Shown here piece after piece: positions 1 through 5,855 of a DNA stretch of 5,855 bases. The notes under the pieces were generated by a model. It made no database searches, was not told where the DNA came from, and saw nothing but the letters and a program-made list of their open reading frames with translations. The stretch's first letter is position 1. Each line of letters begins with the position of its first letter. Position numbers and translations under genes: made by a program. Where the stretch lies: positions 1 to 5,855 of the forward strand of contig JAEEOX010000088.1 of NCBI GenBank assembly GCA_016284485.1, in the 5' to 3' direction. This DNA is from Bacillota bacterium. GTDB taxonomy: Bacteria; Bacillota; Clostridia; Peptostreptococcales; Anaerovoracaceae.

Positions 1-2241
1 GGTCTGTGGGATATCGTCCACGTCAGGCACGTTCTCCTTGGGAAGAAGTATGGTCCTGATGCCGGCTCTGTATGCCGCAAGGACCTTTTCCTTGATGCCT
101 CCCACGGGAAGCACCTTGCCCCTCAGGGTTATCTCGCCTGTCATGGCCACGTCCTTCCTTACGGGCGTTCCGGTAAGAGCGGACATTACCGAAGTGAACA
201 TGGTCACTCCGGCGGAGGGTCCGTCCTTGGGAACTGCCCCCTCGGGCACGTGGACATGGATGTCCATGGTCTTGTAGAAATCCTTTTCTATGTCATACTC
301 TCCCGCAATTGACCTTATGTAGGTGATCGCGGCCTGAGCGGACTCCTGCATCACGTCTCCCAGCTGACCGGTGAGCTGTATCTTGCCTGTCCCGGGCACC
401 ACCTGAGTCTCTATGGTCAGAGTGTCTCCTCCCACCTGAGTCCAGGCCAGACCTGTGACAGAACCCACCTCAGCCTGGCCTTCTGCCACGTCGAAGTGGA
501 ATCTCTTCTTGCCCAGATATGAGCTGAGATTTCCTGAGGTCACCCTGAAGGACTTGCCCTGTTTCTGGACGATCTTCCTGGCCACCTTCCTGCAGAGGTT
601 TCCGATCTCTCTCTCCAGGTTCCTGACTCCGGACTCTCTGGTATAGTAGTTGATCAGATCTCTCAGGGCGTTCTCGGACAGGCTGAAGTTGGCAGGCTTC
701 AGGCCGTTGGCCTTGAGCTGCTTCTTGATGAGATAGTTCTCCGCTATCTTCACCTTCTCGTCCTCGGTGTATCCTGAAAGCTCGATGACCTCCATACGGT
801 CCAGAAGCGGTCTGGGTATGGTGTCCGTGGTATTGGCGGTGGTTATGAACATTACCTTCGACAGGTCGAAGGGGATGTCCAGGAAGTGGTCTGTGAAATC
901 CTTGTTCTGTTCAGGATCCAGCACTTCCAGAAGGGCATCCGCCGGATCTCCCTTGAAGGCCGCGCCGATCTTGTCCACCTCATCGAAAAGGAAAACGGGA
1001 TTGTTCACTCCGCAGTCCTTGATGTTGGTGATGATCCTGCCGGGTATGGCGCCGATGTACGTCCTTCTGTGTCCTCTGATCTCTGCTTCGTCTCTCACTC
1101 CGCCCAGGGACATCCTGGTGAATTCCCTTCCCGTTGCACGGGCGATGGATCTGGCGATGGATGTCTTACCTACTCCCGGAGGGCCTACGAGACAGATGAT
1201 CGGGCCCTTGAGAGCCTTGTTCAGATGGACTACTGCCAGATATTCAAGGATCCTCTCCTTGACCTTCTCCAGGCCGTAGTGATCCTCGTTAAGGATGTTC
1301 TCAGCCTTCTTGAGATCGGAGTTGGTCTTGGACGACTTGCTCCAGGGAAGTCCGATGATGGTCTCGATATAGTTCCTGATGACCGATGCGTCAGCAGAGT
1401 TCTGACCCATCTTGGTGAACTTGGATATCTCCAGCTTCACCTTCTCCTTGTACTTGTCCTCAAGGTCTATCTTTTCCAGAGCCTCCATCCATCTGGACGC
1501 CTCTGCCTGCGCTTCTTCGCCGAAGCCCAGTTCGTCCTGGATGGCCTTCATCTGCTCGTGAAGGAAATACTCTTTCTGATTCTTCTTGATGCTGTCCTGG
1601 ACCTTCTCGTTCAGGTCGATCTCAAGTCTCAAGATCTCGTTCTCCTGAGCAAGTATCCTGTTGAGGACTCCCAGTCTCTCCTTGGGGTCCAGTGTCTCAA
1701 GGACCTGCTGCTTGTCGGATATCTTGACATTGAGGTTCAGAGCTATGGTGTCGCAGAAATTCCCCGGATCCTTGATGTTGTCCACCATGTCCGGTATCTC
1801 CTGCTTGATCTCCGCCAGATCTGCATACTCGTCGAAGGAGTACTGTGCCAGTCTCTTAAGAGCCTGGACCTCCACCTCCAGGGGATCGCATTCCGGGATC
1901 TCCTGTTCCTCCACTTCAACCATGAAGTAAGGATCGGCAGAGATGACATTTGAAATTTTTGCACGGTAAAGCCCGTCCACAAGAACTCTCACTCCGTCGC
2001 CCTGGATCTTGAGCATCTGCTTTACCCTTACGACGGTTCCGATCTCGTAGAAATCCTTTACCTGCGGTATGAGAATGTTTTCGTCCTTCTGAGCCGACAG
2101 GAAAAGAAGCTTGTCGCCGGTCATGGCCGCTTCCAGCGCTTTGACCGACTTCTCTCTTCCTATGTCGAAGTGAAGGATCGTCCCCGGGAAGGCTATGAGC
2201 CCTCTCAGGGGAATACATGGGATCATAATGGTTTCTGACAT
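1..2241 (-). CDS. lon: ATP-dependent Lon protease (LonA type), C-terminus cut by window edge
   Basis: ATP-driven serine protease that degrades misfolded and selected regulatory proteins in the cytoplasm as a homohexamer. The window holds 747 codons; LonA proteins are usually about 770-810 residues, so only the last few dozen are missing, at the window edge. Visible in order: an N-terminal substrate-binding domain opening with PLRGLIAFPG; a helical linker with the Lon-typical KEYFLHEQMKAIQDELG near residues 222-238; an AAA+ module with Walker A GPPGVGKT (353-360, K359), Walker B FLFDEVDK (D420, E421) and a sensor-2-like GVR near 540; and the protease domain with PKDGPSAG (catalytic S676) and GGIKEK (catalytic K719). 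These spacings match the E. coli Ser679/Lys722 dyad with a constant offset of three. The ATG at 2241 is chosen because AGGAAG lies six bases upstream and the homology starts there. It follows clpX by 34 bp with no promoter or terminator visible between, so cotranscription is likely. Confidence 0.97.
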   Translation of the reverse strand, partial: MSETIMIPCIPLRGLIAFPGTILHFDIGREKSVKALEAAMTGDKLLFLSAQKDENILIPQVKDFYEIGTVVRVKQMLKIQGDGVRVLVDGLYRAKISNVISADPYFMVEVEEQEIPECDPLEVEVQALKRLAQYSFDEYADLAEIKQEIPDMVDNIKDPGNFCDTIALNLNVKISDKQQVLETLDPKERLGVLNRILAQENEILRLEIDLNEKVQDSIKKNQKEYFLHEQMKAIQDELGFGEEAQAEASRWMEALEKIDLEDKYKEKVKLEISKFTKMGQNSADASVIRNYIETIIGLPWSKSSKTNSDLKKAENILNEDHYGLEKVKERILEYLAVVHLNKALKGPIICLVGPPGVGKTSIARSIARATGREFTRMSLGGVRDEAEIRGHRRTYIGAIPGRIITNIKDCGVNNPVFLFDEVDKIGAAFKGDPADALLEVLDPEQNKDFTDHFLDIPFDLSKVMFITTANTTDTIPRPLLDRMEVIELSGYTEDEKVKIAENYLIKKQLKANGLKPANFSLSENALRDLINYYTRESGVRNLEREIGNLCRKVARKIVQKQGKSFRVTSGNLSSYLGKKRFHFDVAEGQAEVGSVTGLAWTQVGGDTLTIETQVVPGTGKIQLTGQLGDVMQESAQAAITYIRSIAGEYDIEKDFYKTMDIHVHVPEGAVPKDGPSAGVTMFTSVMSALTGTPVRKDVAMTGEITLRGKVLPVGGIKEKVLAAYRAGIRTILLPKENVPDVDDIPQT

Positions 2242-2247
2242 TTCTAT

Positions 2248-2253
2248 CTTCCT
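2248..2253 (-). promoter_or_regulatory. lon ribosome binding site
   Basis: AGGAAG on the minus strand, six bases before the ATG at 2241. It supports this start over the next in-frame Met five codons further in, and shows that lon has its own translation initiation after clpX. Confidence 0.75.
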
Positions 2254-2275
2254 GTAATAACTGATTACGCAAAAA

Positions 2276-3529
2276 TTACGCGCTCAGGGTATCGCCGTTC
2301 TTGAGAATGATCTCCGGCTCTCCCCCTTCCACCGTTTCATCGGTGATGATGACCTTCCTGATATCCTTGTTTGAGGGTATCTCGTACATGATGTCGGTCA
2401 TCAGTTTCTCTGTAATGGATCTCAGTCCTCTGGCGCCTGTCTTCCTTTCGGCAGCCTTCTCGGCTATCCTCTCCAGGGCCTTGTCGGTTATCTCCAGTTC
2501 CACGCCGTCCATCCTGAAAAGAGTCTCGTACTGTTTGACCAGGGCGTTCTTGGGCTCCGTAAGGATCTTGATCAGTGCTTCCTTGGAAAGAGGATCAAGG
2601 GATACGACTACAGGAAGTCTTCCGATCAGTTCGGGTATAAGTCCGAACTTCAGGAGGTCTTCGGGCTGCACTTCCTGCAGCACCTTGCTGTCTTCCTCAT
2701 TCCTGGTCACAGCTGAGTTGAAGCCCATGACCTTGGTGTTCATTCTTCTCTGGATGATCTTGTCCAGTCCGTCGAAAGCTCCTCCGCAGATGAAGAGTAT
2801 GTTGGTGGTGTCCACCGGAATAAACTCCTGCTGGGGATGCTTCCTTCCTCCCTGGGGAGGAACGTTGGCCACGGTACCCTCAAGGATCTTGAGGAGCGCC
2901 TGCTGCACGCCTTCGCCGGATACGTCTCTGGTGATGGATACGTTCTCGGATTTGCGGGCGATCTTATCGATCTCATCCACGTAGATGATGCCCTTCTGAG
3001 CCTTCTCCACGTCCCAGTCTGCGGCCTGGATGAGCCTGAGGAGGATGTTCTCCACGTCCTCGCCCACGTAGCCGGCTTCAGTAAGGGATGTGGCGTCAGC
3101 TATGGCAAAAGGTACATCAAGGACCTTGGCCAGAGTCTGGGCCAGAAGTGTTTTGCCCGAACCGGTGGGTCCGATAAGGACGATGTTGGACTTCTGGAGC
3201 TCCACGTCTCCTTCCATATCCAGGTTCCTGATCCTCTTGTAATGGTTGTACACAGCCACTGCCAGTGCCTTCTTGGCCTCGTCCTGCTCGATGACGTACT
3301 GTGAAAGCGCTGCGGTCATCTCTTCGGGCGTGGGGATCCTGTGGAAGGTCTCGGGAGCCTTCGCAGGCTTCTGAGCCGCGCTCTCTTCTTCAAGGATGTC
3401 CATGCAGGTCTTGATGCAGTCATCACAAATATTAACGTTAGGTCCCATGACGAGTTTTCTGACCTCGCTCCTGGGCCTTCCGCAAAAACTGCAGTGCAGT
3501 TCTCTTGTATTCTGATTTCTTGGACTCAT
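2276..3529 (-). CDS. clpX: ATP-dependent Clp protease ATP-binding subunit ClpX
   Basis: Hexameric AAA+ unfoldase that recognises tagged proteins, unfolds them and threads them into ClpP; it can also act alone as a chaperone. The 417 residues are a normal full length. The N-terminal C4 zinc-binding domain has Cys13, Cys16, Cys35 and Cys38. The AAA+ core shows Walker A GPTGSGKT (120-127), the pore loop GYVGED (153-158), Walker B IIYVDEID (D185, E186), the RKH substrate loop (229-231), an arginine finger in GRLP (R304) and sensor 2 in TGARGLR (R367). The ClpP-docking tripeptide is MGF (268-270) instead of the textbook IGF, a conservative change. The ATG at 3529 is preceded by GAAGGAG with a short four-base spacer. 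The gene starts 15 bp after the clpP stop, which fits coupled expression of the two partners, and ends in TAA 34 bp before lon. Nothing is broken or missing. Confidence 0.98.
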   Translation of the reverse strand: MSPRNQNTRELHCSFCGRPRSEVRKLVMGPNVNICDDCIKTCMDILEEESAAQKPAKAPETFHRIPTPEEMTAALSQYVIEQDEAKKALAVAVYNHYKRIRNLDMEGDVELQKSNIVLIGPTGSGKTLLAQTLAKVLDVPFAIADATSLTEAGYVGEDVENILLRLIQAADWDVEKAQKGIIYVDEIDKIARKSENVSITRDVSGEGVQQALLKILEGTVANVPPQGGRKHPQQEFIPVDTTNILFICGGAFDGLDKIIQRRMNTKVMGFNSAVTRNEEDSKVLQEVQPEDLLKFGLIPELIGRLPVVVSLDPLSKEALIKILTEPKNALVKQYETLFRMDGVELEITDKALERIAEKAAERKTGARGLRSITEKLMTDIMYEIPSNKDIRKVIITDETVEGGEPEIILKNGDTLSA

Positions 3530-3544
3530 GCTTCTCCTTCTGAA

Positions 3545-4126
3545 CTATCTTGAAGTGATGACCTCGTCGATGAGCCCGTACTTCACGGCCTCCTCGGCTG
3601 TCATGAAATTATCCCTGTCCGTATCCTTCTCCACTTCTTCAATGGGACGGCCGGTGTTCTCGGATATCATTCTGTTAAGTTTCTCCCTGATCTTGAGGAT
3701 GTGATCCGCCTGGATCCTGATGTCCTCAGCCTGTCCCTGAGTTCCTCCGAGGGGCTGATGGATCATGATCTCAGCGTTGGGAAGTGCCATCCTCTTGCCC
3801 TTGGCACCGCCTGCCAGAAGAAATGCTCCCATGCTGGCAGCCATACCTATGCAGATGGTGCTGACATCGCACTTGATGTAATGCATGGTATCGTAGATGG
3901 CCATGCCGGATGTGATCTCTCCTCCGGGGCTGTTGATGTACATATGAATGTCCTTGTTGGGATCCTCAGCCTCCAGGAAAAGAAGCTGTGCCACCACTAT
4001 ACTTGCTGATGTGGAGTTGACCTCCTCCCCAAGGAAAACGATTCTCTCTTTTAACAGCCTTGAGTAAATATCATAGGACCTCTCACCGCGGCTGGTCTGT
4101 TCAATGACGTAAGGTATTAAACTCAT
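3545..4126 (-). CDS. clpP: ATP-dependent Clp protease proteolytic subunit ClpP
   Basis: Serine peptidase that forms a double-heptamer barrel and degrades substrates delivered by ClpX (and ClpA/ClpC-type partners). The 193-residue product is the usual length for Firmicutes ClpP. The N-terminus MSLIPYVIEQTSRGERSYD is typical of the family and forms the axial-loop region. The catalytic triad is Ser98 in GMAASMG, His123 in MIHQPLGG and Asp172 in DTDRDNF; the oxyanion-strand motif INSPGGE lies at 65-70. The start at 4126 is preferred to an in-frame ATG at 4189: GAAGGAG lies seven bases upstream, homology begins here, and the 21-residue extension from 4189 is not ClpP-like and would begin at about the predicted transcription start. 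It is first in a clpP-clpX-lon operon with its own promoter (4195-4223). No CtsR heptad pair or CIRCE element is evident upstream, so stress control, if any, uses something else. Confidence 0.98.
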   Translation of the reverse strand: MSLIPYVIEQTSRGERSYDIYSRLLKERIVFLGEEVNSTSASIVVAQLLFLEAEDPNKDIHMYINSPGGEITSGMAIYDTMHYIKCDVSTICIGMAASMGAFLLAGGAKGKRMALPNAEIMIHQPLGGTQGQAEDIRIQADHILKIREKLNRMISENTGRPIEEVEKDTDRDNFMTAEEAVKYGLIDEVITSR

Positions 4127-4133
4127 AAAAATA

Positions 4134-4140
4134 CTCCTTC
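4134..4140 (-). promoter_or_regulatory. clpP ribosome binding site
   Basis: GAAGGAG on the minus strand with seven bases to the ATG at 4126. This strong site fixes the clpP start and argues against the longer in-frame reading from 4189, which has no comparable site. Confidence 0.88.
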
Positions 4141-4143
4141 TTC

Positions 4144-4195
4144 TGTAATGTTTTGTACCACATTTCCACCACAATATACACAAAACCACATTACA
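4144..4195. repeat. Interrupted inverted repeat in the clpP promoter/leader
   Basis: On the minus strand TGTAATG (4195-4189) is the exact reverse complement of CATTACA (4150-4144). After a three-base interruption (TGG) on the promoter side, TTTTGT (4185-4180) is the reverse complement of ACAAAA (4156-4151). That gives 13 complementary pairs around a 23-base centre. The outer left arm begins at the last base of the -10 box and probably lies at or before the transcription start, so the full symmetry would exist in DNA and not in the mRNA. It could be an operator; the inner six pairs alone would make only a weak AU-rich hairpin. The right arm ends three bases before the clpP ribosome binding site. 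Confidence 0.5.
4157..4190 (-). repeat. Three TGTGGT direct repeats in the clpP leader
   Basis: TGTGGT occurs at 4190-4185, 4173-4168 and 4162-4157 on the minus strand (ACCACA on the plus strand), with starts 17 and 11 bases apart. They lie just downstream of the predicted transcription start. They do not match the CtsR heptad (GGTCAAA) or CIRCE. The cluster could be a regulator or RNA-protein site, or chance in a short G/T-rich leader. Confidence 0.4.
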
Positions 4196-4223
4196 TTATA
4201 ATGCTAAAGCAGGATTTTTTAAA
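4195..4223 (-). promoter_or_regulatory. Sigma-A-type promoter for clpP-clpX-lon
   Basis: A perfect -10 box TATAAT (4200-4195) lies 17 bases after TTTAAA (4223-4218), which matches four of six bases of the TTGACA -35 consensus. Transcription would start near 4188, giving a leader of roughly 60 bases before the clpP ATG. It sits in the gap after the upstream gene's stop, so the protease operon can be transcribed independently of that gene. No convincing GC-rich hairpin with a U-tract separates the two, so read-through from upstream is also possible. Confidence 0.78.
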
Positions 4224-4230
4224 GCTTTTT

Positions 4231-5855
4231 TCATTTTCCTGCCTTTGATCCCGCCTTGGTCTTGGGTTTTACTGTGAAGGTCTTGGGCAGATAGACGGCT
4301 TCCGAGATGAGACTTCCCACATCACTGTCCTTGTCTTCAAGGGTCTTCCAGGCGCCAACGCCCTGGGTATGTGCGATCTCTTCCTCGTAGCTGCCCACCT
4401 CTCTCATGTGTTCATTGGCGCTGAAGGTCTTTGTCTCCTCATCATAATCCAGGGTTGTAAACTGGTCCGCCAGAGCCTTCGGATCCTCAATCTTCTCCAG
4501 CCATACCAGCTCCACAGGCCTTGCGTACACATCCACGTCGGTGACATCTGAGATGCTCATCTTAGTCCTGGTGCCGTTGTTTGAATCCTTGATGTGAAGG
4601 GTATCTCCATCTATTCCTATAATGGTGACATAGTGCATGCCCATCAGCATTGCAATGGCACTGTCCTTACTGAGTGCCCCGGCAATAGTCTCCTTGAGCT
4701 TTTCCCTGAGGTTGTGGGATGCATTAGTATCCTTCCTTATCTTCTGCTCATCGTCCTTTACTCCACGGACATAGGAATCCGCCGCAACAAAATTGAATAC
4801 GGACTTGCGAACCGCAGAATTCTCATACCCGGGTATCTTTCTCAGCTCTCTGATGTAAAAGTCTGCTGTAACGTAGGGGTCGCCCATAGGCGAATGCTTC
4901 CTGTCCTGGTCATAGTTCTGAGTAGTGAAGGCCTCTATATCATGCATCCTCTTCAGATAGCTCTCATGATCCAGGTTGGATTGCTCCTGGTCTATAAAGG
5001 CCATGGGAACTTCCCTGAAGTCTTTCTGTGTCTGTTTAAGAGCCTTGTAGTCCTTGGCCTTTCTGATAAAGTGATTAAAAATGCCCACTCCTGCGCAGGA
5101 CCAGCAGTCATTGGATTCCGGAGCCTGCATCTCATATTCCTTCTTGAGGTTGGTGCTGGGCATAACCTTGTATTTCTTGGTACCTCTGGATTTATGCTGC
5201 TTAACCTGGGCATTCAGAGTCTTGTCTGTCTTCCTCAGGGTTGCTATGGCATCTGAATAATAGTCATAGATCTCCAGAGCCTTGCCTGAAAGGTCTGACC
5301 TGAGATAACCGGCCTCAAGGAATTTGTTGCGAAGAGCAGCCACCTGCTCAAGGTCCATTCCGGATACGTTCTTTTTCTCTAAAAGCTCCGGATCGATATA
5401 CTGATTAATGTCATTGTCTTTAAAGAAATCAGTGACGAAGGAATTATAGAAGTCATAAAGAGGTTGGGTAAGATCGTCCAGTTTTTCATAGGAAATCTCG
5501 TTGAGAAGCTTCTTTCTGAGTTCTATTGCCTCCCTGAAATCCTCAGGCTTCCTTGCTGTTAAAACGTGTTCCTTGCCATCGATATCAGTATAGAACCAGG
5601 TCTCAGTTCCATTGCCCTCATCAAGTATCTTGAGTGACGAACCAAACTCAGACCGTCTGACTTCGAGTCCGGCTATTTTCTTTTCACGTTCCTCTTTGTC
5701 CTTCTTTTCCTTATCTTCCTTCTCTTTCTTTGCTTTTTCCTCTTCTTCCTTCTTTTTCTTTTCCTCTTCTTCCTTCTGTTTCTTCTCTTCCTCTTCTTTC
5801 TTCTTGCGCTCTTCCTCTTCCTTCTGTTTCTTCTCTTCCTCTTCCTTCTTCTTTA
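4231..5855 (-). CDS. Papain-like (clan CA) cysteine peptidase-type protein with Lys/Glu single-helix segment, N-terminus outside window
   Basis: I do not recognise a named gene. The reading frame is open from the right edge (first full codon at 5853) to the TGA at 4231-4233, 540 codons. The first 165 codons contain no ATG, GTG or TTG, and the first Met (5358) has no good ribosome binding site, so the true start lies beyond 5855. Residue numbers count from codon 5853. Residues 1-59 are almost only Lys, Glu, Arg and Asp in octads; 60-235 look mixed helical. The likely peptidase domain follows: Gln243, then NDCWSC (Cys250-Trp251, second Cys253), His407 in MHYVTIIGIDGD and Asp423 in DSNNGT. This resembles the oxyanion Gln, Cys-Trp, His and Asn/Asp order of papain; the His-to-Asp distance of 16 equals papain's His159-Asn175. 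The C-terminus is a basic tail. No membrane segment is visible; a signal peptide cannot be judged. Substrate and role are unknown. A peptidase is inferred from motifs only and could be a catalytically dead relative. Confidence 0.7.
   Translation of the reverse strand, partial: KKKEEEEKKQKEEEERKKKEEEEKKQKEEEEKKKKEEEEKAKKEKEDKEKKDKEEREKKIAGLEVRRSEFGSSLKILDEGNGTETWFYTDIDGKEHVLTARKPEDFREAIELRKKLLNEISYEKLDDLTQPLYDFYNSFVTDFFKDNDINQYIDPELLEKKNVSGMDLEQVAALRNKFLEAGYLRSDLSGKALEIYDYYSDAIATLRKTDKTLNAQVKQHKSRGTKKYKVMPSTNLKKEYEMQAPESNDCWSCAGVGIFNHFIRKAKDYKALKQTQKDFREVPMAFIDQEQSNLDHESYLKRMHDIEAFTTQNYDQDRKHSPMGDPYVTADFYIRELRKIPGYENSAVRKSVFNFVAADSYVRGVKDDEQKIRKDTNASHNLREKLKETIAGALSKDSAIAMLMGMHYVTIIGIDGDTLHIKDSNNGTRTKMSISDVTDVDVYARPVELVWLEKIEDPKALADQFTTLDYDEETKTFSANEHMREVGSYEEEIAHTQGVGAWKTLEDKDSDVGSLISEAVYLPKTFTVKPKTKAGSKAGK
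5737..5855 (-). repeat. 24-bp tandem repeat encoding Lys4/Glu4 octads
   Basis: Five in-frame 24-bp units lie at 5737-5760, 5761-5784, 5785-5808, 5809-5832 and 5833-5855, the last cut by the edge. The unit at 5737 differs from that at 5761 by one base; 5761 and 5809 differ by three. The encoded octads are variants of KKQKEEEE and KKKKEEEE, with degenerate octads continuing to about 5677. From 5701 to 5855 only 7 of 155 plus-strand bases are purines. Unit length is a multiple of three, so copy-number change would lengthen or shorten the protein without breaking the frame. The array may continue past the window. Confidence 0.9.

Noticed and set aside
886..1953. Long plus-strand open frame (355 codons) opposite lon
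   Set aside because: It lies wholly antisense to lon, whose Walker A, Walker B and linker motifs occupy the same bases. Its product is a Leu/Val/Asp-rich composition artefact without a recognisable domain or ribosome binding site.
2301..2984. Plus-strand open frame (227 codons) opposite clpX
   Set aside because: Antisense shadow of a fully conserved clpX; Ser-rich translation with no recognisable family.
4127..4189. N-terminal extension of ClpP from an in-frame ATG at 4189
   Set aside because: The predicted transcription start is at about this ATG, there is no ribosome binding site for it, and the extra 21 residues do not resemble ClpP. The strong GAAGGAG site serves the ATG at 4126.
4127..4230. 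CtsR or HrcA (CIRCE) operator upstream of clpP
   Set aside because: No tandem GGTCAAA heptads and no TTAGCACTC/GAGTGCTAA pair could be found on either strand.
4201..4233. Intrinsic terminator after the papain-like gene
   Set aside because: AAAGCTTT and nearby A/T runs are present, but there is no GC-rich stem followed by a U-tract in the minus-strand transcript. The A/T-rich bases are better explained as the -35 region of the clpP promoter.
4594..5256. Plus-strand open frame (220 codons) opposite the papain-like gene
   Set aside because: The minus frame is longer, runs on to the window edge and carries a coherent catalytic signature. The plus frame is rich in hydrophobic residues by codon mirroring and has no convincing start site.
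4231..5358. The papain-like gene starting at the Met codon at 5358
   Set aside because: The frame stays open for 165 more codons to the edge with a clearly protein-coding Lys/Glu octad pattern and normal sequence after it. No good ribosome binding site precedes 5358.
5677..5855. CRISPR-like or intergenic repeat array at the right edge
   Set aside because: The repeats are contiguous, without unique spacers, keep the reading frame and encode a regular Lys/Glu octad, so they are a coding minisatellite.

Overview
The window reads as bacterial chromosome, most likely from a Firmicute and probably a Clostridia-type (Lachnospiraceae-like) anaerobe. This rests on the Firmicutes-like style of the ClpP, ClpX and LonA proteins, a clpP-clpX-lon gene order, strong GGAG-type ribosome binding sites and a near-consensus housekeeping promoter. 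The phylum is fairly likely; anything narrower is a guess. All supported genes lie on the minus strand, so transcription runs from high to low coordinates.

From right to left: 4231-5855 is the 3' part of a gene of unknown name that runs off the right edge. It encodes a long charged helix made of Lys4/Glu4 octads, then a mixed helical region, then a domain with the Gln/Cys-Trp/His/Asp signature of papain-like (clan CA) cysteine peptidases. A 104-bp intergenic region (4127-4230) follows, with a clear sigma-A-type promoter, an interrupted inverted repeat, three copies of TGTGGT and the clpP ribosome binding site. Next come clpP (3545-4126), clpX (2276-3529) and lon (1-2241, whose last few dozen codons lie beyond the left edge). 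They are spaced 15 and 34 bp apart and look like one operon.

clpP and clpX encode the peptidase and the unfoldase of the ClpXP machine. lon encodes a self-contained AAA+ protease. Together they are the core cytoplasmic protein quality-control and regulatory proteolysis set, and all key catalytic residues are present and ordinary. The unusual part is upstream: the position often held by tig (trigger factor) in clpP-clpX-lon loci is taken by the papain-like protein with an ER/K-type single-alpha-helix segment built from a 24-bp tandem repeat. I see no RNA genes, CRISPR arrays, insertion sequences or attachment sites. Long plus-strand open frames opposite lon, clpX and the peptidase gene are antisense shadows.
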